Position numbers and translations under genes: made by a program. Shown here one piece after another: positions 46,824-58,068 of a stretch of 64,000 nt of DNA (positions within the stretch are counted from its first letter, which is position 1; each line of letters starts with the position of its first letter). Source of the stretch: Agriotes lineatus (taxonomy: Eukaryota > Arthropoda > Insecta > Coleoptera > Elateridae). The notes under the pieces were generated by a model. The model was not told the DNA's origin. It made no database searches and was given only the letters and a program-made list of their open reading frames with translations. The stretch is taken from assembly GCA_940337035.1 (NCBI GenBank), contig CALNHX010003652.1, forward strand, positions 62,001 to 126,000, given 5' to 3'.

Positions 46824-48783
46824 TATGTATTTTTACTCCCATCATCGACGTTTTATTTCCAGACTAACCTGAGATTTTTAAGTGTATTATTTTGGGCAGT
46901 TTTAAAAGATATCTCTTTTTCAATGAGAGGGTAGGTTGCGTCAATCATCCAATGTTATAGTTTGCTTTATAAGTATTTCTAAACCGAGTGATCATTTCTT
47001 TCGCTAGGAGTAGTTGACCTTATCAGAGGCCAGGTTACTTAACTGTTGAATAACGTTCGGCGATATGAAAGTATCAGCTTTTCTGAAGTATCGACTGTGT
47101 TCTTCACTAATTTGAGTCGTAAACCAACAATTACTTTAAATATCAAAAATGTTAGCAAGGATTACTTAATAATTTTTTTCTAGCTGCAAGGGTAGAAATT
47201 TGATGAATCTTAGTATGATGTCGCAATTTGACAAATTGAAATTTATTTATCATTTTGACTTTAGTTATTTATAGTCACATTATATATCACACTACAGCTA
47301 CACTGTTGAAATAAATTTAAATCACCGTCTACCCTGTTTCTATATATGTATAGTAAAAATTCAGATTAGAGCAAATTGTAATTATCCGTATCATTCTTCT
47401 AGGCAATAGGACTGAAATAAATATAACAATATATTTTTCCTCCAATCGTACTATACTTGACACATTATTGATAAAACTTTGTTGAGCAAAGTCAAACATT
47501 CCATTACATCAGCCGTTGCTAGGTAATTTACAATAAAACTGTACAGGAATAATATTCCCGATCTAGGCCGGGAATATTTTTCGAATTTTCCTATTTTTTT
47601 TAATTACCCGTATCGATCGGCGAAAAATAGTATGTGTACTATTCAAGTTATCACTTTTCAACACAATCTTTAATCGCATCTTGATTTCCCGTCAACGATA
47701 TCATTTTACTAAGCGTAATCTTCTGTATTTATATATACCACATTCTCTCTAAGGCAAATAACAAATATCTATTGTGCACTATAATCACATTTCTGCAAAT
47801 AACGGTAAATTGCTGAATGTGAAGCCAATTTCCGTTACAATCCTGAATCCCATTTAAGTTTCCATGCTTTGCTACGAGTACAAAGGCTGCAGTTATTTAT
47901 TCAAATAATCTTGTTAGTTCTTTGAGCTTGGCAAGATATTTGAGATATGGATATCACAGAGCAGGCTTTGTATTAACCATAAAATCCTCTCGTCGAAACT
48001 CATTATTAATGAATTTCCTCGAAAGACGAGCATATCTTGTTCTACAAACGAAGATATGAGTTAATGAATAACGAGCTTGTTTTCTGCCAGCACCACGCCG
48101 CCGGAGAAAGTGGACTTATTTTGTTTAAATTTTAATTAGTTTAGTTTACTGTCTCCCTTTCCAGTAGTCCAATTTTGGAAATGTAAAGGAGGCCTTGCAT
48201 TTTTCAAATTTTTCAAAGGCAACAAAGTAACGTAATATAATTTTCAAAAGTAATAATTATTAAAGCGTTCGCCTAAACAACAAAGTAAAAATTTCAAAGG
48301 CAACAAAGTAACGTAATATAATTTTCAAAAGTAATAATTATTAAAGCGTTCGCCTGATCTATAAAGCTAATTAATCTCAATCAAACTTTAACTTATACTA
48401 ACATAGTACTAATATTTATTTATAATATTAGGCAGAACGTAGTAAGCCAGACCAATTGCTGCACATACTAGGTGTGCTTAATTTGCATTTGTGCTTGCGT
48501 TCTTGCGCGTAGTGCACCTACCCCCTGTTAGAAGAATCCCCTAGTCATATAAATTGTTTACTAACATAAAACAAAATTAAAAATCAAGTGAAACAAATAA
48601 AGTAAAATTAATTTTTGTCTATAAAATTTTTATGTTTAGATCACCATTATCTTGAAGTATTAGATAAAAAATTATATTTTGAAACAATTGTAAAAATTTT
48701 ATGTCACGAGATCGATCACGCTCACCAAGGAATTCTATCCCTAGAATTTTATTTTTAAATAATTTTGGGTTGTTACAACAAAT
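46824..48783. other. AT-rich stretch and leader of the errantivirus-like element
   Basis: Contains a hairpin at 47551-47578 (AATATTCCCG, 8 bp, CGGGAATATT) and a 64-bp direct duplication at 48211-48274 and 48292-48355. From about 48430 it may be the untranslated leader of the following gag. I found no LTR or tRNA-type PBS here. Confidence 0.45.
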
Positions 48784-49971
48784 ATGGTTGAACAAAACGC
48801 ATCATTGTTTCCCCCACATTTTAATGTAGCTTTACTAAATGAAATTCCCACATACGATGGTAATCAAGCCACTCTTTCGGAATTTATCAGATCCGCAGAA
48901 ATCATTGCAACTAAATTTTGCACAGAAAATTCAAACGATTATATCAACCAAATAATTTTAAATTCGATAAGGAATAAATTAAAAGGTCAAGCGTTAGAAG
49001 TAATTACAGGTTACCAGTATGATACTTGGAAAGACTTAAAAAATGTCTTAATAGAAAATTTTGGCGACCAAAGGTCAGAATTGAATCTTTTAATTGATTT
49101 AACTAAATTAAAACAGAATAAAGACTCTCCCATAGAATTTTTCAATAAAGTTAGAACCCATTTGGCTATTTATAATTCAAAAGTTTCTCTGAGTCAAGAA
49201 TCAAAAGACATTATCACTTATAAATTAAAGGCTAACAAAGATTTAGCACTTCGCACTTTTACAAGTGGACTAAATGAAAATTTAGGAAGCTTCGTAAGAA
49301 GTAGAAACCCAACTTTACTAGAACAAGCCTTAAGCATAGTAAAAGAAGAAATTGATATCAGATATTCTCAAAATCAAAATAATTTTCAAAGTCAAAAATT
49401 AAATAAATCAAATTTAACTTCCGATATTCAAACAAGAAAGGTTGATATGAAACCTAAATTTAATAACCCAAATTTCATGCAAAGACCATTCCAACAAAAT
49501 CGAAGTAATTTTAACCAAAATCCTAAAAGTAATTTTAATCAGAATCCCAACTATTTTAAAAGTCCAACGAATTTTAACAATCCTAATAATTCTAGAATAA
49601 CTCAAAATTCAAGCTTTAATGCATTTGCACCAAAACCAAATTTTTCACCAACAAATAAACCAGAACCTATGGACTTTAGCACTATAAAAAGACCAGCTAC
49701 TCAACAATCAAATTTCCCTAATAAATATCGAGCAAGTTCTCAAAACGTTAATAGAAATTTTAATCATTTAAATTATCATCAAGAAAAACCTCCGGATAAA
49801 TATGAAAACTTAGCCGAAAATTTATTTGAAAATGGAGAATTTTCAACTCTAGAAAATTTTAACGAAAACCTTCAGGAATATTCTGACCCTGATAATTCAC
49901 AAGACTTAGATCACATTGCATCAGATTATTTCGAATATCCAGATCCAAACGATACTGTAAATTTTCATTAA
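48784..49971 (+). CDS. Errantivirus-like Gag
   Basis: 395 residues from the ATG at 48784. The N-terminal ~200 residues form a Ty3/gypsy-type capsid: IPTYDGNQATLSEFIRSAE, LKGQALEVITGYQYDTWKDL, then LIENFGDQRSELNLLIDLTK and the F-x-x-G-L-x-E motif. The C-terminal half is Asn/Phe/Pro/Ser-rich low complexity (FNQNPKSNFNQNPNYF-type repeats) with no CCHC knuckle, as in many errantivirus Gags. The frame is intact to the stop at 49969. A slip site lies just before it. Gag would form particles around element RNA. Confidence 0.85.
   Translation: MVEQNASLFPPHFNVALLNEIPTYDGNQATLSEFIRSAEIIATKFCTENSNDYINQIILNSIRNKLKGQALEVITGYQYDTWKDLKNVLIENFGDQRSELNLLIDLTKLKQNKDSPIEFFNKVRTHLAIYNSKVSLSQESKDIITYKLKANKDLALRTFTSGLNENLGSFVRSRNPTLLEQALSIVKEEIDIRYSQNQNNFQSQKLNKSNLTSDIQTRKVDMKPKFNNPNFMQRPFQQNRSNFNQNPKSNFNQNPNYFKSPTNFNNPNNSRITQNSSFNAFAPKPNFSPTNKPEPMDFSTIKRPATQQSNFPNKYRASSQNVNRNFNHLNYHQEKPPDKYENLAENLFENGEFSTLENFNENLQEYSDPDNSQDLDHIASDYFEYPDPNDTVNFH
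49959..49965 (+). promoter_or_regulatory. AAATTTT slip site for -1 frameshifting
   Basis: In the gag frame the bases read gtA AAT TTT cat taa, a canonical A-AAU-UUU heptamer one codon before the gag stop. A -1 shift there enters exactly the frame in which the protease is open. Gypsy-type elements use -1 frameshifting at this junction. I did not find an obvious pseudoknot by eye. Confidence 0.75.
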
Positions 49972-50378
49972 GAGCCTCGGAAAAGCATATTTTAACTTTT
50001 AATATAAATTCAAAATCAGATCTTCCGTATATTATAATTCCCGCCACCGGCGATAAACTTTTAATTGATACAGGTAGCTCACAAACAATAATCTCTCCAG
50101 AATTTGTACAACAACATTTTCCAAATTATATTTATGAAACAGAATTCGAGATAGTCACATCTCATGGAATTTCTCAACATAACTTAATTGCAGATTTACC
50201 AATCCCCAGTCTTTTTTATGAAAACGGAACACATACATGTTATTTATATAATTTTAACCAAGACTATATAGGACTTATTGGATCCGATTTATTTTCAAAA
50301 TTATCCGCACGAATAGATTATAAATGGATGCATATTCAGACAGAAAGAGCTACGATACCATTTTATTACAACCCGTAA
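49966..50378 (+). CDS. Errantivirus-like aspartic protease (start of Pol)
   Basis: Open in the -1 frame relative to gag, up to TAA at 50376. It has the catalytic segment KLLIDTGSSQTIISPEF and the flap-to-end segment LIGSDLFSKLSARIDYK, equivalent to the I-G-x-D-x-L box near the C-terminus of retroviral-type proteases. It has no ATG of its own at the right place, consistent with expression only as a Gag-Pol fusion. In an intact element this frame would continue into RT. Here it stops after the protease, leaving about 135 codons. Confidence 0.8.
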
Positions 50379-51620
50379 AAACTAAACAAAAAAAAAGTGA
50401 AACTAATGTAATTTTTCCAAACCTAAAAATTAAGATTTTTATTTTTCTCAACAAAACCTACAGTTAACCCTGTGTACAGAACTTTTCGTAAAATTTATTA
50501 GCATACAAAAAATGGAACTAAAATAACTCCAAAATTAAAATTTAATGAAAAATTAGTCATGCCTTCAGCAATTGAAATCATACAATAATCAATTTAAAAC
50601 AAGCGTAATTAATACTTTAAATGAAATACAAGAAATTAATATTTATAATCCTTAATCTTATAAAAATAAAAATTATGAACTCAACAAAAATCAGTCTACC
50701 AGATTTAACAACTTTAATATAAAAACTCCAAACATTAAAAGTATTTTAGATAATTATTTTAAATAACAATTTAAAAAAACAATTTAAGACTAAAACCAAT
50801 GCGCATATAATTTCAAAACTGACGAAAGGTCTACTCATAAGGTTTAGTAATTCAAACATAAATCTGTAAAATATTTAGATTATATAGCTACCTACTACTT
50901 TAGAAGGAATAAAATCAGATTCATTTAAAAATTCAACAATCAAAATTTCCCAGCACCTAAAAAAATCGAAATAAAACCATTTTTAACCAAATAGTCTATT
51001 ATAGAAAAATTATCAAAGACTTTTCCAAAATAACTAAATTTTTAACCGTGTGTTTAAAGAAAAAATAAGATTGTTCACACCCTTGAATTTTTGAAAAACT
51101 TTAAGTATTGCAAATAAATTCTAATAAATAAATCAGTAACTTTAAGTATCAAAAGTATTTTAAAAAAATAACATCTTAAAAAAAAACTTTAGACTAAAAT
51201 CATTTAAATCAGAAAAAACTCAAATAAAAATTATACTTAATAAACAAACAAGACCTAAGCTTGTATTAATCTAGTATTTACAATTTTAATAATCACAATA
51301 TTTCTCGCGTTAAAACTAAATGTTCACAGCAACATACCTTTATAATTGATATTACTAAAGGAAAACAAAGAAAAACCTTTACAATTTAAAATTAAATTCA
51401 AATTCGGAAAAATCAAACATTCCAATTAAATGAAAAAGTATTTGTTAAAACAAATTTCACAAGTAAAGATGAAATTTAAAATTAAAACCAATTCGGAAAA
51501 ATCAAACATTCCAATTAAATGAAAAATATTTGTTAAAACAAATTTCAGAAGTAAAGTTGAAATTCAAAATTAAATCAAATTTTTTTTAAAAAAAAAATAT
51601 GGAAATATAAAACACCCTGA
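50379..51620 (+). pseudogene. Collapsed pol (RT/integrase remnants)
   Basis: About 1.24 kb of very AT-rich DNA stands where RT, RNase H and integrase should be. Small islands remain in different frames. VNPVYRTFR near 50464 and NGTKITPKLKFNEKLVMPSA near 50510 are followed by NFPAPKKIEIKPFL near 50946 (the segment after the RT palm). NKIVHTLEFLKNFKYCK lies near 51065, and EKVFVKTNFTSK near 51437 resembles an integrase C-terminal part. None keeps a polymerase or integrase active site. An ~83-bp tandem duplication lies at 51399-51565. Confidence 0.6.
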
Positions 51621-51630
51621 CTAAAAGGAA

Positions 51631-51652
51631 TTATTGCTCTCTCTTTTTTCAG
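51631..51652 (+). promoter_or_regulatory. 3' splice site upstream of env
   Basis: A pyrimidine tract CTCTCTCTTTTTTCAG ends at 51652 and is followed directly by the env signal-peptide codons. Gypsy-type elements make env from a spliced RNA with an acceptor in this position. The donor in the leader was not identified. Confidence 0.65.
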
Positions 51653-53417
51653 GATTACTACCCTCTTCATCGCCTGTACCCTGCTGACTCAATCACTAGT
51701 TATACAGAGCGATATTATTATTAAAAATTTAAAAGATAATCCTGGATTATATCCCTTAAACTTAGGAAACGTAGTGCTTAAACAAAGCGAATGGACGCTT
51801 ATTAGAAATATAGATTATACCCCTATATTTGTTAATTATAACACACTTAGAACTAATTTAATGAAAGTAATACCGTTACTTGAAAATAAAAGTTACGTTA
51901 TTGAATATACAAAATTTAAAAGGATTGACGATATTATTATCAATCATAACAATTTACTCATAATATTAAAACAATATCTTGAAAAAGCAGATAAACTCTT
52001 AAGTCAATTATTTCCTGATGTTAAACACAAAATTAATAAGAGAGGTCTTTTCGACGGACTTGGATCCGCCTTCAAATTTTTAACCGACAACCTCGACGCC
52101 AACGATGGAGTCAGATATGAATCTATGATTACTAAACTACAAGAAAGCGATAAAATTCAAAATGACGTTATATTAGAACAAACTAAAATTTTAAATGATA
52201 CCATCTCAGTAATCAATGATATAGCAAAGAGTCAAGAATTATTAGACAGAAATATAAATAAAATAATTTTACAAAATGAGGAATTAGGCAAAAATCTCGC
52301 TACATACTCCTTAAAAACAGTCTTGCTAGAAGCAATTCAATTTTTACAACTACTTATTAACACTTGTTTGGAACTAGAAAATGCATTAACTTTTGCTCAA
52401 AATCAACAGATGCATATGTCATTAATTGATAATGACGATTTAATTGAAAATCTAAATGAAATTTCGACGTATCTCAATAGCATATCAGAAAAAGCTTTAA
52501 CTATTCCATATCCTGCAGAGTTACAGTATTTACATTTATACGAGTCAATTATCATTACAAAAGTTTACCAAGTTAAAAACAGAATTACATTTATATTCGA
52601 AATACCTCTTACTTCCAAAACTAACGATTATCAAATGATACAATTAATACCATTTCCGATTTTTATCCAAAATTATCAATTTTGTATGATTATACCTACA
52701 TATAGTACTTTATTATTCAACGTTAAAAACAGCATTCCCGTTGAAATAAGTCATTGTAAACTTATAACTTTAGACACCTACTTTTGTAATCAAAATAACT
52801 ACTTTGAAATCCCTAACGACAAATTGTGCGAAACACAACTTCTGTCATTTAATAAAAATAAAACATGTATCCCTTATTTATTCAATTTAACAGAGATCAA
52901 AATATCACAAATAAATCCTGCGACGTGGTTAATATCTTCCCCATCTGAAGCAATATTGGACGTCAAATGTAAAAATCAGAATTTTAGAAAAGGAATATCT
53001 GGCACTAACCTCTTACACCTCAGTTCAGACTGTCTTGTTTCAATAAATCAAAAACACATGTTATTCACCGCAAAAAGAACCTCAAATGAAATTGTTAATT
53101 TAAAAATTTCAAACATTGACCGCTTAATAATTCCTGAATCAAACCACATAAATGTTTCAAAGATTGACTTGATACCTGTTGACACCCAGAAATTGGTTGA
53201 GGACCGAATTAAGCTTAATAAATATGAAAATTTGTTAAAACCTGTTAATTATATTAAATCTGATAATTTAAGTGTGTCTGCAATTATATTTACTCTGTGT
53301 ACTATTCTTATGTTAATAATTTTTATATTGTATTTGTATTATAATAGAAACACAATAAAGATTAAACTTATTAGATTTCTAAATAAAGATTTTGAACCAG
53401 ATAACGTAAATGCATAA
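51653..53417 (+). CDS. Errantivirus-like Env glycoprotein
   Basis: The frame is open from 51621, after a TGA at 51618, to 53417. After the acceptor it begins ITTLFIACTLLTQSLVIQS, a signal-peptide-like segment without an initiating ATG, so the ATG would come from an upstream exon. About 130 residues in is a basic cleavage site followed by a fusion-peptide-like stretch (KINKRGLFDGLGSAFKFL, near 52030-52083). Then come DNLDANDGVRYE, a heptad-like helical region, a Cys-rich ectodomain and several N-x-S/T sites. A C-terminal membrane span (AIIFTLCTILMLIIFILYLY) and a short basic tail end the protein. The order and the R-G-L-F/I-D motif are those of gypsy Env. No break is visible. Confidence 0.83.
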
Positions 53418-53496
53418 GTTTAATTTTCTTTTCTTTTTTTGTAAGTTCAATAGAGGCATATTTGAATACCGCTATTGAACATTTTATAGGCGGACG

Positions 53497-53854
53497 AGTT
53501 ATATTATGAATAGACAATAGACCCCCTGTGTAAAACTGCAAGCTTGCAACCTTGAACAATAATAGCTTCTTTATATGAACTGCAAGTCTGCAACCTTGAA
53601 CGCACGTGGCTTCCTGTCTCACGCTCCCTTTTAGAGATAACGCTTATCTTAGCTGATTAGGCATAGTATATATACAAGTAGCTTGCACTTCTAAGTTAAG
53701 CTCCAGTCAGTCGATAAGTTCCATTGTGTTCGTATCATAGCTAGATGTAAGAAATTGTCCGGCGGCTAGCTGTGTGCTTCCAATGTTATATTTCATTGTA
53801 AAATAAAAATAAACGTTTTTTAAAAAGTCGTTTCGGCGGCCTTTTAATAAAACT
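53497..53854 (+). repeat. Probable 3' LTR of the errantivirus-like element
   Basis: AGTTATATTATG...AATAAAACT has the AGT...ACT ends of errantivirus LTRs. It holds a TATA-like TATATATAC near 53668, an arthropod initiator-like TCAGT at 53707 and AATAAA signals near 53805-53815. The borders are inferred, because no 5' partner exists in the window. A hairpin TTCAATAG...CTATTGAA lies just before it (about 53449-53479). Confidence 0.45.
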
Positions 53855-54035
53855 AGCATTTGTTGCATAAATAGCTAGTATAGGTACGTAACGTTTGCTG
53901 TTCAATTTTGCAGTATATTGTTTTTGACTTGCCGTAACAATTTTTTTAGTAAAATATCCAGGTGCTTCGCTGAATATAGATGCTTCAATTTTACATAAAA
54001 AATTGCTTTTGGTATTATTAACTTGTTATTATTAC

Positions 54036-55227
54036 CTGAGAAGCAAGAAAATGGAGATATATTTTAGGAGGACGAGATATATATCATTCGACTCAGCTTG
54101 AAGAGTAGATTCCAAAAATATATAGAAACCGGAAATCGGATTTCTTTTCCGAGGTCGACTTCCGGTCAATTTTTTTTTAACTTTTAACTTTTTCCTTTAT
54201 AGCTCCTGCAGTTTTTGAGATATTTAGCTCAAATTTGGAATACAGGTTACGCTGCAGGGCTTACATCATTGAGCATATCAAATGGTTGTGAGAATCTACA
54301 GGGAGATATTTTTTCAGGGGTCATGCTTCCTTTTCTCCCCCTGAACTTTTTTTGTGGTGCGCCGCTGTTAGATTCTAAAATACAAATTGAGTTTTCTGTT
54401 TTATTTAGAATCTTTTTGTTCTCTTGCAGTTTTTTCGTATCTGCAACCGTTATCGAGGAAAAAAAAGTATAAAAACGATTTTCTGTAATTTGCTATACGA
54501 AATTAAAATTTTTAAAAACTGAGAAGCAAGAAAATGGAGATATATTTTAGGAGGACGAGATATATACCGGGTGGCCATAAACATCTGAGATCCCAGTAGC
54601 CATGGAATTAGCTACTTATAAATGTTGGTTAGCATTATACATATTTCAATTATAATAAGTATTGGTACGAAATGTAATAAAATGCAAATAAGAGGAGGGG
54701 AATGTGCCCCAGATTCTGCAGTTTAGCCTACGACTCGATTATAAAAATCTCCTGTTCTACCTTCATTACTTATTGCAATCTGTAATCATTTTTGACAGAT
54801 AGGAATTTTAATTATGATGACATTAATGACATTTAGTTTAGTTGGATTCATCACTTTAATAAAGCGGTGTTGATTCCAAAGGTAATGTGATATCAGATAT
54901 TTATGGCCACCCTGTATCATTCGACTCAGCTTGAAGAGTAGATTCCAAAAATATATAGAAACCGGAAATCGGATTTCTTTTCCGAGGTCGACTTCCGGTC
55001 ATTTTTTTTTTCATCTCGTGTTAAATTCATAATGTCCAATTATTGGCTCCCCTAATTATTTTAGAGCTAAAGTGTAAATACATTTTTTGTAGAGAAAAAA
55101 AGATACTGCATCTATTCATACTGTTGCTAACCATTTTTCATTTTCCATAACCGAAGGAATGCAAAAAATAAAACTAGCATTTTATTATTATTAACTGAGA
55201 AGCAAGAAAATGGAGATATATTTTAAA
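54036..55227. repeat. Locally duplicated repeat, three copies
   Basis: The segment starting CTGAGAAGCAAGAAAATGGA occurs at 54036, 54519 and 55195. The first two continue through GGAGGACGAGATATAT, ATCATTCGACTCAGCTTGAA and GGTCGACTTCCGGTCA, nearly identical over about 140 bp, the second being split by the MITE at 54567-54914. The third is cut after about 32 bp. Confidence 0.85.
54565..54916. mobile_element. TA-flanked MITE, 348 bp, with empty site alongside
   Basis: The element 54567-54914 has CCGGGTGGCCATAAA at the left and its inverse TTTATGGCCACCCTG at the right, with one mismatch. TA is duplicated at 54565-54566 and 54915-54916. The uninserted sequence is preserved in the neighbouring repeat copy at about 54065-54090, which proves the borders. 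It is a Tc1/mariner-type target with no transposase frame. Confidence 0.88.
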
Positions 55228-57876
55228 TGTTATCTATACGATCCACAAAAGTGAATCTTTGTCATTCTACGTGTAGTTAACCTACATGTTTTTTGTTGCG
55301 CAATGAGATAACATCGTCATACACTTGTAAGACATAGCTGCAGCTCTACATCTACGTTCGTAGGAATTCTTTAACGAAAGGTTTATCTTTTTTCCTGTAA
55401 TTTGATTACTGCAATCAAGCACTTTTAATTTATAATATAGCTAATATTATCTACTGGTGTCACTATAAATCGTCATAAAAAAACTTCAAGTATACCTATG
55501 TATATCCAGTTTGTTTTGGATAAATTGATATAACTTAAACTATGAAAATATAGCTATGTAAGCATTCATGCTTTGAACGTATTTTGTTAAAAATTATGTA
55601 TGCAATAGATATGTATCTTCCATTTTCCACTTTGCGAAATAAATTACAATTGTTTATTCTGGAAACTTTGGGGTCATCTTTATTTCAAAATGCAAGATCG
55701 CTTTGTACTGTTTACTTGCTTGGTCATAACCAGGTTAACTTTCATTACGTACCTGTACAAACAAATCCCGTAGCTGATACTAAATACAGATAAAGATCAT
55801 TAGTGTAGCAGTCGTCTCTCATTTATTATAGTAATTGATATTTTCAAATTCGTCTACTAATTACCTATATTATGTTGCAAAACAAGATTATTGTCGTAAA
55901 CGGTACCTACTGACTAATAATAATTTAGTTTATTCAATAAGGAATTTTAAAAAATAACCATAATACGTAATTATTTATTAAGAAAAATAATGTGAGCGAA
56001 AAATATAAGAGGACTATCTATAAATAGTTAATTATATTAGTCCCCAACCTCATAACTACAATTAATTACACATATCAGTTGTACCAAAACGTTTCAGTTA
56101 AAATAATTTGGTTTGTCGGCATCAAACGTAAGGACGCATTGAGCTAACTCGGTTATAAAAACAGAAACTCTGTCGCAGGTCGCAGGTAATAGATTAACAA
56201 ATAAGACACAGAAATAATCCGCTTTCGAAATTGCCATGTACACAAGAAAGTGATGGATCTAAAGTTGACTAAACATTTTATCTTCAAGGCGCTACAGAAA
56301 AATTCACCTAGCTCCCTGGAGAAATGTATGAGCACTCCTAAGCCGCCTTAAGTTCAGCTAGCAAACCGGAAAGGTACCGTTTACACGAATGTTTCAATTC
56401 ATTCTAGCTACTGAATAGAGTCTAAAACGAAGAAAGTATTGTAATTGTGAAAAAAAAATCACCTTCCGATACTTCTACAATCTTCACGTTTCAGAGTCCC
56501 TAAATCACGAAACACATATTTTCTCAATTTCATCTGTCTGTCTGTCACTCGTATGTCTGTCTGTCCGAGTGTATGTCTATCTGTCCCTCTGTTGGCGCTA
56601 TCAGCCAAAGGGTATTGGGCAAATGTTAAGGAAAACTTCAAAGAAAATAATGTAGTCCTGTTTTTTGGCGAAAATGTCTCTTAATGCCCTAGAAGCAACC
56701 CTTTAAAGTCCCCGTCTCTGGGGTGCCGGTGTGTTGCTCTTTGGAGCAAGAAACGGAAAATCAAACCGCGTGTTTATTAGAAGGAATCACGATAAAGTAC
56801 AGTATACTTTCATATTACAGAAAAATGTTATTGGAAAAAGTTCTTCAGAATGTAAAATTATAAGCCTCCGCAAAACTTTAGATATATTGGCCTACTTTAA
56901 TGTAACAGTTGGGATAAAATGAAGTGCTTGAGAAAGCGTTTCTAATAAACACGGTTCTATAAAAACCATTCAAAATTTCTGAAATATTGTTAAGTGGCCA
57001 TAGTTGTACAATCTGAGCAACTTTTCTTAATAATGTTTTGCAGTGTTCAAAATAGAAAAGGTACGCTTTTTAGCTACTTTCAAGGACTCCTTGATACGAC
57101 GCCGCACCTCCGTCAGGGACTTTCAAGGGCTTGCTCTTAGGATACTAAGCAACATATGTGGCAAAAATAAAGACTTTTTTTATAAACGAGTAGATATATA
57201 CGTATTATGTCTGGGCTATATAGCTCAAAAACTATTTATTGTAGAAAGATGATATTTTGCACACAGATTAGATGTGTATTGGTACAAAACCGAATATCCT
57301 TCCGGTCCAATATTACAGGCTGAGCACCTTAAAAAACTAAAACTTTGTTTAGTTTTTTCTTAACTCGAGAACTATTAGCTAAATAAATGTAATGTTTTGC
57401 ATATAGCCCAGGTTTTTACCCTTAACGAAAATTAACATACTTTGGACCCAATATATACAAAGTGGACACCTTAATTTTTTTTAAATTTCTTTGATGTTTT
57501 CAAAATGTTTAGTTTCTAAACTTTAACTTACAAAGGAAGTTCTGGTTTTCATTTCTCTCAACATTGAAGAAATATTAAATTTACAATTTGGCTCATACGT
57601 AACAATAATTATAAGTGGCTAGTGATGCGATCCATATCTCTTCTGACCATAACTGCCAGTTGTACGTTCAGATGTAGAATAATTAAACCTTTGCAATATT
57701 GGAGTCGCTCGGTGATCCCCATAGTTGTATGCCATTGATCTACATAGATTCCGCTGTGCTCTGTCTAGAATGGGCTTTTTACGCATCTAAAGTGAGAGGC
57801 GCTGCTAAGCAACCAATGTATTTTCAGCGAATTACACTCAATTATAACTGCTTGGTTCAGATACGTTTGAAATAAG
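55228..57876. other. No supported gene
   Basis: AT-rich. A CTGT/GTCT microsatellite-like patch lies at 56525-56588. Two diverged ~125-bp units around CTCAAAAACTATTTATTGTA and CTCGAGAACTATTAGCTAAA occur at about 57220-57480. No protein or RNA motif was found. Confidence 0.45.
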
Positions 57877-58068
57877 TTAGATTAGATTAGATTTCAGGAC
57901 TGCCTTTTGCTGGCATGCGCACGTCAGCCCTTTGGGCTTTTTGTACTGTCGGGAGTTTTCAAGTTAGCAGGCCGACATCCGTATCTTTTACTAGACTTGC
58001 AATGTCCCCTACTAGCTTGCGGTTGTCAATAGAGTTAAGGCTCCAATCGAGTTGGTGTCTTTTACGCT

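Larger units (their letters stand above)
48784..53854 (+). mobile_element. Errantivirus-like Ty3/gypsy element, gag/PR/env open, pol collapsed
   Basis: The order gag, protease (in the -1 frame), remnants of RT and integrase, env, and a probable 3' LTR is that of gypsy-type errantiviruses. Pol should occupy about 3 kb but only about 1.2 kb of stop-ridden DNA remains. No 5' LTR was found upstream of gag. Gag (395 codons), protease (about 135 codons) and env (about 590 codons) are nevertheless uninterrupted. The copy cannot transpose by itself. Confidence 0.8.

Noticed and set aside
57877..57894. TTAGATTAGATT resembling an insect telomere repeat
   Set aside because: The unit is TTAGA, it is only about three copies long, and it sits at the 3' end of a LINE as its tail.
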